A program made the position numbers and the translations under genes. A DNA stretch of 64,000 nt, taken from the NCBI RefSeq assembly GCF_015751785.1, contig NZ_JADOTY010000001.1:6014001-6078000 (forward strand), written 5' to 3'. How positions within the stretch are numbered: the first letter of the stretch is position 1; each line of letters starts with the position of its first letter. A model generated the notes under the pieces. That model was given only the letters and a program-made list of their open reading frames with translations. It was not told the DNA's origin and did not search any database. This document shows, one piece after another, positions 34,988 to 44,324 of this stretch. This DNA is from Micromonospora vinacea. GTDB lineage: Bacteria > Actinomycetota > Actinomycetes > Mycobacteriales > Micromonosporaceae.

Positions 34988-35737
34988 TCAACGCTGGCCG
35001 GGCCACCACGGTTCGAGGATGGCCGGGTCGGCGACGTACTGCGCCACCTGCGTCCGCTGCTCCACTGTCAGCGGCAGCGCCTGGAGGCGGGCGCCCCACT
35101 CGGGCACCCGGTCGGCCTTGTCCAACACGGTCGCCAGCTCGATCAGACCGGCCAGCGCCATCGCCTGCTCGGCCACCGGCGCGTCCTCGGCGCGACGGCG
35201 CATCCCCGAGTCGAGCGCCCGGTAGGCCGCCCGGTCGTCCATCTTGAACTCGCGCAGGATCCGCGCGTTGTCGAGCACCCGGGCCAGCCCGTCGAGCTCC
35301 TTCGACCCGCCGTACTCCACGTCCTTCGGCTCGTCCCGCTGGATGAAGACGATGGTGTTGCCCGACGGGTCGATGATGCTGAACCGCGACGCCCCGGCCC
35401 GGTAGCGGGTCATCCGGGGAAGGCCCTTGACCAGCACCTTGCCGTAGCTGCGGCGCATCGCCTCGGTGAACACCGCGTGGTACGACGCGACCGCGTCCAC
35501 CATCACCAGGCACCCACCGGAGTGCTCCTTCGCCGGGTCCAGGTCCTTGGGCGCCGGGCCGTAGTGCAGCTGGAACCCGCTCCAGGTGAAGGCCAGGTAC
35601 ACATATGGCCTGAGCTGTTCATAAGCCACCTCGAAGCCGAGCGCCCGCCAGAACGCCAGGGTCTCCTCCGGGGCCGCGCAGTGCAGCAGCGGCACTGTGG
35701 TCTCGTTCGGTTGGACACGGTCCTCGTTGGTCGTCAT
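34988..35737 (-). CDS. VOC-family protein with a C-terminal helical domain
   Basis: A 249-residue protein. Residues about 15-125 form a glyoxalase/bleomycin-resistance domain (VPLLHCAAPEETLAFWRALGFE, SGFQLHYG, SRFSIIDPSGNTIVFIQ). The remaining 110 residues are helical, with an Ala-rich middle (EQAMALAGLIELATVLDKADR) resembling TPR-like bundles. Resistance or metabolic function cannot be told from sequence; the first domain lacks a certain metal site. It starts at ATG 35737, 166 bp from the divergent membrane-protein operon. Confidence 0.8.
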   Translation of the reverse strand: MTTNEDRVQPNETTVPLLHCAAPEETLAFWRALGFEVAYEQLRPYVYLAFTWSGFQLHYGPAPKDLDPAKEHSGGCLVMVDAVASYHAVFTEAMRRSYGKVLVKGLPRMTRYRAGASRFSIIDPSGNTIVFIQRDEPKDVEYGGSKELDGLARVLDNARILREFKMDDRAAYRALDSGMRRRAEDAPVAEQAMALAGLIELATVLDKADRVPEWGARLQALPLTVEQRTQVAQYVADPAILEPWWPGQR

Positions 35738-35903
35738 GATCGATCCCCGTCCGGTCGGCCGAGCGGCCATTGTGCCAGCACCGCCGAGCGGCTTCGACGG
35801 ATTTCGTCTCCTACCCAGGGAGGAGGCGGGCTCCGACCAGCGGCCGCAACCGGGGCTCGGGGTCGGACGCGATCGGCGGTCACGACCACGAACATCTACA
35901 GAC

Positions 35904-36830
35904 ATGACTACCGTTCTGCGCCGGGCGACGCACTGGAATCGCCCACTGATGGTCTTCGTCGCCGCGATGGCGGTGCTCGCTGTCGTCGCCGCCGTCGGCA
36001 TTCTCGTCGATTCGCGCGTTCTCACGGGGGCGCCGATCTGGCTCAAGCCGTTCAAGTTCGCGGTGTCGTTCGTGCTGTACGGCGCGACGCTCGCCTGGAT
36101 GCTCTCCCTGCTGCCCCGACGCAGCCGGGCGGCAGAATGGGCGGTCACGATCATCGTCGCGATGGCGGTGATCGAGATGATCGTGATCGTCATTCAGGTG
36201 GTACGCGGGCAGACCAGCCACTTCAACGGCACCTCCCCGTTGAACGGCGCGCTGTTCTCGGTGATGGGCGCGGCGATCATGGTGCTGTTCCTCGCACACC
36301 TCCTGGTCGGCATCGTGCTGCTGATCCGGCGGATCCCGGATCGGGCCGCCGCGACCGCCGTCGGGTGGGGGCTCGGCCTGTCGCTGCTGGGCATGCTCGC
36401 GGCGGTGCCGATGGTGCTCCCCATGCAGGAGCCGGGGATCGACGGGATCTCCGGGGCGCACAGCGTCGGCGTCGTCGACGGCGGACCGGGACTGCCCGTG
36501 GTGGGCTGGAGCACCACCGGCGGTGACCTGCGGATCGGGCACTTCGTGGGGCTGCACGCCCTGCAGGCGCTGCCGATCCTGGCGATCCTGCTGACCCGGT
36601 TCGCGACGCGGTGGGACGAGCGCACCCGCGCCCGGCTGCTGGTCGTCGCGGGCGGCGCGTACGGCGTACTCACCGTGCTGTTGACCTGGCAGGCCCTGCG
36701 CGGACAGCCGCTGCTGCGGCCGGACGCGGTCACGCTCGCCGCGGTCGCGGCCCTGGTGGTCGCGACGGCGACCGCGACCGGCCTGGTGCTGGCCCGCGGA
36801 CGCCGCCCGGACCTGGCGCTGGCCGCGTGA
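35904..36830 (+). CDS. polytopic membrane protein of unknown function
   Basis: A 308-residue protein with about eight predicted helices (for example PLMVFVAAMAVLAVVAAVGI, FAVSFVLYGATLAWMLSLL, AAEWAVTIIVAMAVIEMIVIVI). The region GAPIWLKPFKFAVSFVLYGATLAWML and QTSHFNGTSPLNGALFSVMG look like conserved loops of an uncharacterised actinobacterial family. It is the first of four overlapping genes ending in a two-component system, so it may be a sensor partner or a target membrane protein. Confidence 0.7.
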   Translation: MTTVLRRATHWNRPLMVFVAAMAVLAVVAAVGILVDSRVLTGAPIWLKPFKFAVSFVLYGATLAWMLSLLPRRSRAAEWAVTIIVAMAVIEMIVIVIQVVRGQTSHFNGTSPLNGALFSVMGAAIMVLFLAHLLVGIVLLIRRIPDRAAATAVGWGLGLSLLGMLAAVPMVLPMQEPGIDGISGAHSVGVVDGGPGLPVVGWSTTGGDLRIGHFVGLHALQALPILAILLTRFATRWDERTRARLLVVAGGAYGVLTVLLTWQALRGQPLLRPDAVTLAAVAALVVATATATGLVLARGRRPDLALAA

Positions 36831-37279
36831 CCGCGACGCTGTTCTCCCTGACGTTCGCGGTGGCCGCGCCGTTCTGGGCACTGATGATCCTGCTGCCCCG
36901 CTGGTCGTGGACCGCCCGGATCATCGCCTCGCCGCTGATCGTGCTGCCGGTCGTGGTGATCTACGCGCTGCTGGTGCTGCCGGCGTTCGGCGACGTGCTG
37001 CCGGCCGTGACGTCGCCGACCCTGGCCGGGGTGCGCGACCTGCTCGGCACCTCCGACGGGGCGGCGGCGGGTTGGGCGCACATGATCGCGTTCGATCTCT
37101 TCGTCGGGCGGTGGGCGTGGTTGGACAGCCGGGAACGGGGGGTGCCGGCGCTGGTGATGGCTCCGGTGCTGCTGCTGACCATCCTGCTCGGACCGCTCGG
37201 CCTGGCCGCGTACCTCGCGGTCCGGGCCCGGTGGCGGCGGCCGGCGGCCGTCGCCACCGGCCCGCAGCACCTAGGCTGA
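36827..37279 (+). CDS. ABA4-like four-helix membrane protein
   Basis: A 150-residue protein starting at a GTG that overlaps the upstream stop. Four hydrophobic segments and the sequence LLGTSDGAAAGWAHMIAFDLFVGRWAWLDSRERG, whose core HMIAFDLFVGRWAWLDS marks the ABA4/DUF4281 family. The plant founder acts in neoxanthin formation, but bacterial members have no proven reaction. It lies between another membrane protein and the sensor kinase, 5 bp before the latter. Confidence 0.78.
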   Translation: MTATLFSLTFAVAAPFWALMILLPRWSWTARIIASPLIVLPVVVIYALLVLPAFGDVLPAVTSPTLAGVRDLLGTSDGAAAGWAHMIAFDLFVGRWAWLDSRERGVPALVMAPVLLLTILLGPLGLAAYLAVRARWRRPAAVATGPQHLG

Positions 37280-37284
37280 CCACC

Positions 37285-38535
37285 GTGAGCTGGCCGGGGC
37301 GACTGTTCGACATGCGGGACACGCTCGTGCGGATGGTGCTGCTCGATCTCAGCGGGCTGTGCTACCTGCTCTTCGTTCCGCACTCCACCAGCACGCCCAC
37401 GACGACACAGTGGATCCTCGCGGTACTCGCGTTCGCCGTGGCGCTGGCGGCGCACCGTCGGCCGGTGGTCAACCTGGTGGCGCAGGCCGCCCTGCTGGCG
37501 GTCGCGATCAGCCTGGTCGACGACTTCACCATCAACCAGGTTGGTGCCAGCTGGGCGCTGCTCGAGGTCACCATGCGCGCGCGCCGCGCGCAGGCCATCT
37601 GGCTGGCCGCCACGCTGCTGGTCGTGGTCGACCTGACCGACTCCATCGGCGACCCGCTCCGCCGGTTCGCCTCCGGCGTCGTCGGGCTGGCCCTGGAGGT
37701 CGGCGTGCCGGTGCTGCTCGGCCTCGTCATCCGCGCCAACCGGGAGCTGAGTCGGCAGGCCGTCGAGCGGGCCCTGGCCGAGCAACGCCAGCACGAGTCG
37801 GAGAGCCGCGCGGCCCGCGCCGACGAACGCAGCGCCATCGCCCGGGAGCTGCACGACGTCGTCGCGCACCATGTGGCGTCGATGGTCCTGCGGGTCGGCG
37901 TGGCCCGGCACGTGCTCACCGACCTGGATCCCCGCGTGGGCGAGGTCTTCGACGACGTGCACGGCACCGGCACCGCGGCCCTCGCGGAGCTGCGCCGGCT
38001 GGTCGCGGTGCTGCGCAACCCCGACGGGGTACGCGGTGACGCGGCGCTGACCGCGATCGAACCGGCCGCGCTGCCGGCGGCGATCGGCGCGTCCATCGAC
38101 CGGGCCCGGCAGGCGGGTGTCACCGTGGAGGCCGATCTCGACCCGGCGATCGGTTCACTCGACGCGGTGCGCGGCATGGCGGTGCTGCGACTGACCCAGG
38201 AGGCGCTGACAAACGTGGCCAAGCACGCGGGGACGTCCGCGCTCGCGCATCTCGTGGTGGCCGTCCGGGACGGGTCGGTGCACTGGGAGGTCACCGACAA
38301 CGGGCACGGTGGGGTGCCGGCGGGCGTGCCGGCCGGTGGCGGGCACGGCATCACCGGGATGCGGGAGCGTGTCGAGGTCCTCGGCGGTCGGCTGGAGGCG
38401 GGCCCGACCGACACCGGGTGGCGGGTGCGTACCGTCCTTCCGGCCGTGGCGTCCGCGTCGGCCGGGGCGCCGGTCGGGTCGGTGCCCCGCGAGCGGGAGG
38501 CCCCGGCCGGGTCGCCCGCGCCGGAGCCGGCGTGA
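37285..38535 (+). CDS. sensor histidine kinase (NarL/HisKA_3 type)
   Basis: A 416-residue kinase with about five amino-terminal membrane helices, a coiled region ending RQHESESRAARADERSAIARELHDVVAHHV (phosphoacceptor His190 in ELHDVVAHH), and a GHKL ATPase end with LTQEALTNVAKHAG for the N box and GHGITGMRERVEVLGG for the G boxes. The signal is unknown. It overlaps the response regulator gene (GTGA at 38532-38535) and follows two membrane-protein genes in the same operon. GTG 37285 was chosen because it gives the first helix in full; an ATG at 37312 is possible. Confidence 0.9.
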   Translation: MSWPGRLFDMRDTLVRMVLLDLSGLCYLLFVPHSTSTPTTTQWILAVLAFAVALAAHRRPVVNLVAQAALLAVAISLVDDFTINQVGASWALLEVTMRARRAQAIWLAATLLVVVDLTDSIGDPLRRFASGVVGLALEVGVPVLLGLVIRANRELSRQAVERALAEQRQHESESRAARADERSAIARELHDVVAHHVASMVLRVGVARHVLTDLDPRVGEVFDDVHGTGTAALAELRRLVAVLRNPDGVRGDAALTAIEPAALPAAIGASIDRARQAGVTVEADLDPAIGSLDAVRGMAVLRLTQEALTNVAKHAGTSALAHLVVAVRDGSVHWEVTDNGHGGVPAGVPAGGGHGITGMRERVEVLGGRLEAGPTDTGWRVRTVLPAVASASAGAPVGSVPREREAPAGSPAPEPA

Positions 38536-39158
38536 TCCGGGTGCTGCTGGTCGACGACCAGCACCTCATCCGGGCCGGGCTGCGCATGCTCTGCGACGCC
38601 CAACCCGACATCGAGGTCGTCGGGGAGGCCGACAACGGCCGGGAGGCGATCCCACTGGCCGGGAGGCTCCTCCCCGACGTCGTCGTCATGGACCTGCGGA
38701 TGCCCGGCGTCGACGGGATCACCGCGACCAGCCGCATCCTCGCCGAACGTCCCGCCACCCGGGTCCTGGTGCTGACCACGTTCGGCGACGACGACCACCT
38801 CTACCCCGCGCTGACCGCCGGAGCGTGCGGGTTCCTGCTCAAGGACGCGCCGCCGACCGAGCTGCTGGACGGCATCCGCCGGGCCGCCGTCGGTGACAGC
38901 CCGTTCAGCCCGGAGGTGCTGCGCCGCCTCGTGCAGCGCGCGGTGCACGCCCGCCCCGGGTCACCACCGGCCCTGTCGGGCCTGACCGCCCGGGAACGGG
39001 ACGTGCTGAACCTGGTCGCCGAGGGCCTGTCCAACACCGAGATCGCCGACCAGCTCCACATCGGTGTCACCACTGTCAAGACCCACATCACCAGCCTGAT
39101 GACCAAGACCGACAGCCCCAACCGGGTCCGTCTGGCCCTGTTCGCCCGCGGCGTCTGA
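38532..39158 (+). CDS. NarL/LuxR-type response regulator
   Basis: A 208-residue regulator: receiver domain with acidic pocket DD at residues 8-9, phosphoacceptor Asp54 (VVVMDLRMPG) and Lys in LLKDAPP, then a LuxR-type DNA-binding domain (LTARERDVLNLVAEGLSNTEIADQLHIGVTTVKTHITSLM; key helix IGVTTVKTH). It starts at GTG 38532, overlapping the kinase stop, which makes the two a cognate pair. The target genes are not identified; the two membrane genes ahead of the kinase are candidates. Confidence 0.93.
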   Translation: MIRVLLVDDQHLIRAGLRMLCDAQPDIEVVGEADNGREAIPLAGRLLPDVVVMDLRMPGVDGITATSRILAERPATRVLVLTTFGDDDHLYPALTAGACGFLLKDAPPTELLDGIRRAAVGDSPFSPEVLRRLVQRAVHARPGSPPALSGLTARERDVLNLVAEGLSNTEIADQLHIGVTTVKTHITSLMTKTDSPNRVRLALFARGV

Positions 39159-39270
39159 AGATCAGAAGGCGTGCGGTCGCGCCTCTTGACGTCCCGCTGG
39201 GAGCGCTCCAAGATCAGCTGGAGCGGAGCCGCACGAACGGCGGGCCGCCCGAGGCGGGTGTGGTGGTCTG

Positions 39271-40236
39271 TTGCTGAGCGCATTCGGTCTGAGCGAGCTG
39301 GAGGAGAAGGTCTACCTGGAGCTGGTCCGTGGCCGTGCCGGGACCGCGACCGAGCTGGCACCACGGGTCGCGGCCACGGTGGCCGAGCTGGACCACGCGC
39401 TCGACGCTCTCGCCCGAGCCGGGCTGGTACGCATGGTTGCCGGCCGCGCCGGTGCCACACCGCCCGACCTGGCCATCGAGTCGCTGCTCAACCAGCGGAT
39501 GCGCGAGCTTCAGGAGGCGCGGGTCGGCCTGTGGGACTGGCTGCGGCAGCAACGCCCGGCGGACCCGATGGACCAGGATGTCCAGCTTGTCGTCGGTGTT
39601 CCCGCGATCATGCAGGCGTTCGACCAGTTCCTGCGCGGGGCGCAGGAGGAGGTGCTCGGCTTCGACCGCCCGCCGTACGCGGCCGTGTTGCAGGACAACC
39701 CGACCGAGGTCGAGATGCTCGGCCGGGGCGTCGCCTTTCGCGTCGTGTACGACCGGCGAGGGCTGGAACGGCCGGGTGCGGCGGCCCACATCGGCCGGTT
39801 CGTCGCGGCAGGTGAACAGGCACGGGTCGCCGCGAACGTGCCCGGTAAGCTCGCCGTCGCCGACCGCCGGGTCGCGCTGATCTCCTTCCCCGCGCGCGCC
39901 GAGAGCATCGACCCCTGGGCGCTCGTGGTCCGTGGCACCACCTGGGTGGAGGTGCTCGTGGCGCTGTTCACCGAGGTGTGGGACAGGGCCACGCCGCTGC
40001 GGCTCGCCGCGGCCAGCGAGGGGGTCGACGACGTCGAACGGCAGAGCACGCCCACCCCCGTCGACCGGCAGATCCTGTCGCTGCTGATGACCGGGTTGCC
40101 GGACAAGGCGGTCGCCTCCCAGTTGGGCATCTCGCTGCGTACGGTGCAGCGGCGGTTGCGGCAGCTGATGGACACGACCGGGAGCGCCACCCGGATGCAG
40201 CTCGGTTGGTTCATCGCCCGCAACGACTGGCTCTGA
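39271..40236 (+). CDS. TrmB-like/LuxR-like two-domain transcription regulator
   Basis: A 321-residue protein with a TrmB-like winged helix at the amino end (FGLSELEEKVYLELVRGRAGTATELAPRV in part), a middle sensor-like region and a LuxR-type helix-turn-helix at the carboxyl end (LPDKAVASQLGISLRTVQRRLRQLM). The start is uncertain: TTG 39271 gives the complete first domain, but no other start codon in frame is nearer. The gene stands alone after the response regulator and converges on the secreted subtilase across a terminator; a link to protease control is only suggested by position. Confidence 0.75.
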   Translation: MLSAFGLSELEEKVYLELVRGRAGTATELAPRVAATVAELDHALDALARAGLVRMVAGRAGATPPDLAIESLLNQRMRELQEARVGLWDWLRQQRPADPMDQDVQLVVGVPAIMQAFDQFLRGAQEEVLGFDRPPYAAVLQDNPTEVEMLGRGVAFRVVYDRRGLERPGAAAHIGRFVAAGEQARVAANVPGKLAVADRRVALISFPARAESIDPWALVVRGTTWVEVLVALFTEVWDRATPLRLAAASEGVDDVERQSTPTPVDRQILSLLMTGLPDKAVASQLGISLRTVQRRLRQLMDTTGSATRMQLGWFIARNDWL

Positions 40237-40247
40237 ACCCGAAAACG

Positions 40248-40282
40248 GGGGCCTGCCGACACTGGAGGTGTCGGCAGGCCCC
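40248..40282. terminator. bidirectional terminator hairpin
   Basis: Perfect 15-bp arms (40248-40262, GGGGCCTGCCGACAC; 40268-40282) and a 5-nt loop. On the minus strand the hairpin is followed by CGTTTTC, giving a short T-run. It separates the regulator gene from the subtilase gene, which ends at 40288. Confidence 0.9.
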
Positions 40283-40287
40283 GGGGT

Positions 40288-43200
40288 TCACTTCGTGACC
40301 GTCAGCGACACGGTGATCGGGGTGGACGCGCCCTTCGCACCGTTGTTGGTGACCAGCAGCGTGGCGACGTACGGGCCCGGCGCCAGGCCGGTGGTGTCCA
40401 CGGTGATGGTCAACGCGCCCTTCGCCCCCGCCGGCACCTCGCCGGAGGTTGCGGCGGACAGCCACGCCACGTCGCTGTACGCCGGCAGCGAGCCGTCGAC
40501 GTGATAGACCTTGCTGCCGTACGGCCGGCCGGTCGCGTTACCGAGCACCCACAGGTTGCCCTGCTCGTCCAGGTCCAGCCCGGCGCCGCTGAGCGGGTTC
40601 GGGTCGGGGTCGGGCACCGAGGCGAGCGGCTGGCAGGTGGCCGGGTCGAGCGCCCAGATCGACTCTTTGGAGTCCTGGTTGATGCCCCACAACACGTTGT
40701 GTTCCTCGTTGAGGGCAAGGCCGGTCATCCACGGGATGGGCGGGGTGCACTCCCCCAGCACCGAACCGGGCTGCGGGTGAGACAGTCCGGCGAGGTGCCG
40801 GATGCGGTTGTCGCCGCTGAGGTAGAAGGTGTCGTCCGAGGCGCGGTAGGCGAGCCCGTAGTAGAGCTTGCCGGCCCACGGCCCGGTGATGGTCTCCTTC
40901 ACCTCCAGGGTGTCCGGGTCGAAGCACACGATCGGCAGGTCCCCGATGAACGACATCTTCGGCGCGCACATCAGGTCCCGGCTCGGCACGTACGCCATGT
41001 CCGAGGGCCAGCCGTCGATCGGCAGCACACCCTTGCCCAGCGACCGGCCGTCCGTGCTGAAGCGCTGCATCTGCCCGAACAGGTACGAGTTGGAGACGAT
41101 CAGCTCGCCGTTGCGGTAGCCGACGCCGTAGGCGTTGTAGAGCTCCTTGAGCGGGAACGAGCTGAGCTGCCGGCCCGGGATGCCGGTCGGCGGGGTGGGC
41201 GAGTTGATCTCCCGGGCCAGCCAGGTGGCCGGCAGGTCACCCCGGTTGGTCAGGGTCACCGTCGCAGTCCGGGTCACCCCGGCCCGGGCGGACACCGAGA
41301 CCGCGTTCTTGTTGGCCAGCAGCAGCGGTGTACGCAGCGCCAGGTCGTGCGGGACGACCGTCGACTCGACAACGCCGACGGTGCTCGCCGGCAGGTCGTA
41401 GCCCGGTTGCAGAGCGGTCACCGTTACCGGCCCGGCCGGTGCCTCCACCTGGTAGAAGCCGTCGGCGTCGGTGGTCGTGGTGATCGGCTGCGGTGCGTCC
41501 GGCGATTCGACCCGCACCGTCGCGCCGGCCAGCGGCTGACGGTCGTTCGCATCCCGCACCGTGCCCCGCAGCAGGCCACGACCGGCCACCCGGAAGGTGA
41601 TCGCGTCGGCCGCGTCGAGCACCTGCTCGTCGCGCGAGTACGTCAGCGCGTCGCGGCCGGTGGCGTCCTCGATGCCGACGGTCGCCGAGCCGCCGGTCCC
41701 CGCCGCCGTGGCGGCGAGCTTGCGGTACGCGATGGTGACGGTGCCGTTCTCGCCGAGGCGCACCTGGACGTCGACCCGGGTCTTCGGCGCGCTCTTCAGC
41801 GCGGCCCGGTTCCAGGTGACCACGACCTGTCGGGCCGTGCCGGTGCCGGACACCCTGGTACGCACCGTCGAGGCGTGGTCCAGGACCAGGTCGTCCCAGA
41901 ACGCGTAGACGGCCGGTGCCGAGACCGCCGGGGCGGGCAGCGGACCGTTGTCGCCGACCGAGGTGCTCACGTCGACGCCGAAGGTCAGGTAACCGTCGGT
42001 GTGCACGGTCAGCTGACGGTAGGTGCTGCCGTAGAACGTCACCGGAAACGGCAGGTCGACGGCCCGGCTCGCGGTGTCGCCGGTGAGGGCCAGCACGCTG
42101 CCGCCGTCGGCCCACTCCGCGGTGGCCGTCCCCGCCCGGTAGCCGTGCCGGTCGGTCTTCGCGGCGAGCGCCACGTCCACCGTCTCCGGCCCGTCGACGG
42201 TCAGCGCGACCGTCTTCGGTGCCAGCCACCGGCCGTACTCGACCAGCAGGTCGTAGTCGGCCTCGGGCAGCATCCCGGTGTAGTGACCCTCGGCGTCGGT
42301 GACGAACGCTGGGAACGTCTCCCCGGCGAGCGCCAACCGGGCACCCACGACCGGCTTGCCCGCCGGGTCGGTGACCCGGCCCTGGATCGCCTGCCACGGG
42401 GCGGGCTCGGACAGGTCCAGCGTCAGATTGGTGGTGCCGCTTGTCGAGACGGTGATGGTCTGCCGTGCGGTGCGCCGCGCGAAGAACGACGCGGTCAGCG
42501 TGTACTCCCCGGCCGGGACCCGACCCAGCTGGACCGTGCCGCGCGCGTCGGTGCGGGCGGTGCGGGTGACCAGGGCGGAGGTCAGGGTGATCTTCGCCCC
42601 GGAGAGCACGGTGCCGTTCAGGTTCGCGTGCACCACGACGCCGCCGAGCTGCGCCGTCGAGGCCTGGGTCACCAGGTCGTACGCGTCGAGCCGACCCTCG
42701 CCGTAGACGTTGTTGTCGGCCGGGGTGCCGCCACACTGCAGGTCGTTGACGTCGTGCGCGGTGCGGTCCAGCAGCTCGCGGGTGGTTGCCAGGTCACGGC
42801 GCAGGTTCGGCACGGCCGACCAGGCCAGGGCGACCGCACCGGCGACGTGTGGAGCGGCCATGGATGTGCCGTCGCTCATGCCCCAGTCGCTGCCCGGCAC
42901 TGAGGAGAGGATGCCTACCCCGGGGGCGGTGATGTCCGGCCGTACCGTGTCCTCGCGGCCCGGCCCTCGGCTGGAGAAGTCGGCGATCAAACCGGCGGCG
43001 CTGGTCGCGCCGACGGCGTACGCCAGCGGGTTGGTGGCCGGGTGGCCCGCCGAGCCGCACGGCTCGGGCAATTCCTTGGCCTCGTTGCCGACCGCGAAGA
43101 CCGGGAAGATGCCGGCGGCGACCCAGGAGTCGATGATGGTGTCGTAGAAGGTGGGGTCACCGTCGTGGCCGCCCCAGGAATTGTTGATGATGTCCGGCGC

Positions 43201-44154
43201 GAGGTCCGGGCGGGGGTTCTCGCCGTTGCGGTCGGTGGGCGCGAGCATCCACTGGCCGGCCGCGAGCAACGCGCTGTTGCTGCAGTAGTTGGCCTCGCAC
43301 CCCTTGGCCGCGATCCAGCTGGCACGCGGGGCCACACCGGTGATCCGCCCGTCGCCGTCGTCGCCGACCATCGTGCCGACCGTGTGGGTGCCGTGCCCGT
43401 AGTTGTCGCAGGGCGTCGACGGCAGGCAGATCCCGGTCGGGTCGTACCAGTTGTAGTCGTGCGTGAAGGTGCCGTCACCGTCGTTGCCCCGATACTGGCG
43501 GACCAGGGCCGGGTGGTCGTACTGCACACCGGAGTCGACGCTGCCGACGACGATGCCCTCGCCGCGGGTGCCGTACTCGCGCCAGACCTTGTCGGCGGCG
43601 AGTGAGGTGAGGTTCCACGGCAGCTGCGGGTTGTCGGCGGAGGCGCCGGCGGTGCGGACCGGCTCCGCGAGCTTGGTCCCACCGATCGCGGTGATCCGCG
43701 CGACGTCAGCCCGGCCGGCCAGTTCGGTCATCAGCTTCAGGTCGCCGGTGACCTCGATGATGTTCGCGATCCAGTACGGGGTGAAGTCGGCGTGCCGGTT
43801 GCGCAGCAGGGAGCGGAGCCCGCGCTGGGTCTTCTCGGCGTGGGCCAGCTTGGTCTCGTAGACCCGGGTGGTGCGGGCGACCCGCCCGGCCCGGCCACCG
43901 GCGGCCCGCTCGACCCGGTCCAGGTCGCTCTGGTTCAGCGTGGCCTCGTCGGTCAGCTCGACGAAGAAGCTGGCGTTGGTGCCGGTACGGGCCGCACCGA
44001 GCACGCGCGGGTCCACCTTGCGCAGTGGGTCGACAGCGCCGTTGCTCGGCGCGGGCGCGGCCACGGCGGCGCCGGTCGGCAGTGCGAGCACGATGGCCAG
44101 CGCCGCACCGACGGCACCCATGGCTCGACGTGTCCGCTGTCTGGGTCTGAGCAT
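40288..44154 (-). CDS. large secreted S8 (subtilisin-like) serine peptidase
   Basis: A 1288-residue exoenzyme. A signal peptide (RAMGAVGAALAIVLALPTGAAVA in part) is followed by an inhibitor-like prodomain, then the catalytic domain with Asp207 (GSVDSGVQYDHP), His254 (NYGHGTHTVG) and Ser431 (DGTSMAAPHVAGA). Behind it are three carboxypeptidase-regulatory-like beta domains (GVVVHANLNGTVLSGAKITL in part; RGTVRDANDRQPLAGATVRV; GRVTDPAGKPVVGARLAL) and a C-terminal propeller-like part ending in a BACON-like strand pair. It should degrade extracellular protein. The ATG 44154 is preceded by GAGGGAGGGG 9 nt upstream. Confidence 0.93.
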   Translation of the reverse strand: MLRPRQRTRRAMGAVGAALAIVLALPTGAAVAAPAPSNGAVDPLRKVDPRVLGAARTGTNASFFVELTDEATLNQSDLDRVERAAGGRAGRVARTTRVYETKLAHAEKTQRGLRSLLRNRHADFTPYWIANIIEVTGDLKLMTELAGRADVARITAIGGTKLAEPVRTAGASADNPQLPWNLTSLAADKVWREYGTRGEGIVVGSVDSGVQYDHPALVRQYRGNDGDGTFTHDYNWYDPTGICLPSTPCDNYGHGTHTVGTMVGDDGDGRITGVAPRASWIAAKGCEANYCSNSALLAAGQWMLAPTDRNGENPRPDLAPDIINNSWGGHDGDPTFYDTIIDSWVAAGIFPVFAVGNEAKELPEPCGSAGHPATNPLAYAVGATSAAGLIADFSSRGPGREDTVRPDITAPGVGILSSVPGSDWGMSDGTSMAAPHVAGAVALAWSAVPNLRRDLATTRELLDRTAHDVNDLQCGGTPADNNVYGEGRLDAYDLVTQASTAQLGGVVVHANLNGTVLSGAKITLTSALVTRTARTDARGTVQLGRVPAGEYTLTASFFARRTARQTITVSTSGTTNLTLDLSEPAPWQAIQGRVTDPAGKPVVGARLALAGETFPAFVTDAEGHYTGMLPEADYDLLVEYGRWLAPKTVALTVDGPETVDVALAAKTDRHGYRAGTATAEWADGGSVLALTGDTASRAVDLPFPVTFYGSTYRQLTVHTDGYLTFGVDVSTSVGDNGPLPAPAVSAPAVYAFWDDLVLDHASTVRTRVSGTGTARQVVVTWNRAALKSAPKTRVDVQVRLGENGTVTIAYRKLAATAAGTGGSATVGIEDATGRDALTYSRDEQVLDAADAITFRVAGRGLLRGTVRDANDRQPLAGATVRVESPDAPQPITTTTDADGFYQVEAPAGPVTVTALQPGYDLPASTVGVVESTVVPHDLALRTPLLLANKNAVSVSARAGVTRTATVTLTNRGDLPATWLAREINSPTPPTGIPGRQLSSFPLKELYNAYGVGYRNGELIVSNSYLFGQMQRFSTDGRSLGKGVLPIDGWPSDMAYVPSRDLMCAPKMSFIGDLPIVCFDPDTLEVKETITGPWAGKLYYGLAYRASDDTFYLSGDNRIRHLAGLSHPQPGSVLGECTPPIPWMTGLALNEEHNVLWGINQDSKESIWALDPATCQPLASVPDPDPNPLSGAGLDLDEQGNLWVLGNATGRPYGSKVYHVDGSLPAYSDVAWLSAATSGEVPAGAKGALTITVDTTGLAPGPYVATLLVTNNGAKGASTPITVSLTVTK

Positions 44155-44250
44155 GAAGTACGTCCCCTCCCTCAGGCGGTCGCCCGGGAGGGCCGACACC
44201 GCCGTCGCCGATTCTCAGGCGACGGGCATCCGGCTGAACCACATGATCAC

Positions 44251-44282
44251 TGGCGGAGCACGGACATGGCGGGTCTCCGCCA
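44251..44282 (-). terminator. possible terminator after the YoaK-like gene
   Basis: Arms TGGCGGAG (44251-44258) and CTCCGCCA (44275-44282) with a 16-nt loop, 42 bp beyond the stop of the YoaK-like gene and inside the 170-bp gap before the subtilase start. Modest stem length. Confidence 0.4.
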
Positions 44283-44324
44283 TCCCGCGTTGGCCACACC
44301 GACACCGGCACGCCACCACAACGG

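Noticed and set aside
39204..39225. Short hairpin CGCTCCA/TGGAGCG after the response regulator
   Set aside because: Only 7-bp arms; could occur by chance and no T-run follows, so not listed as a terminator.
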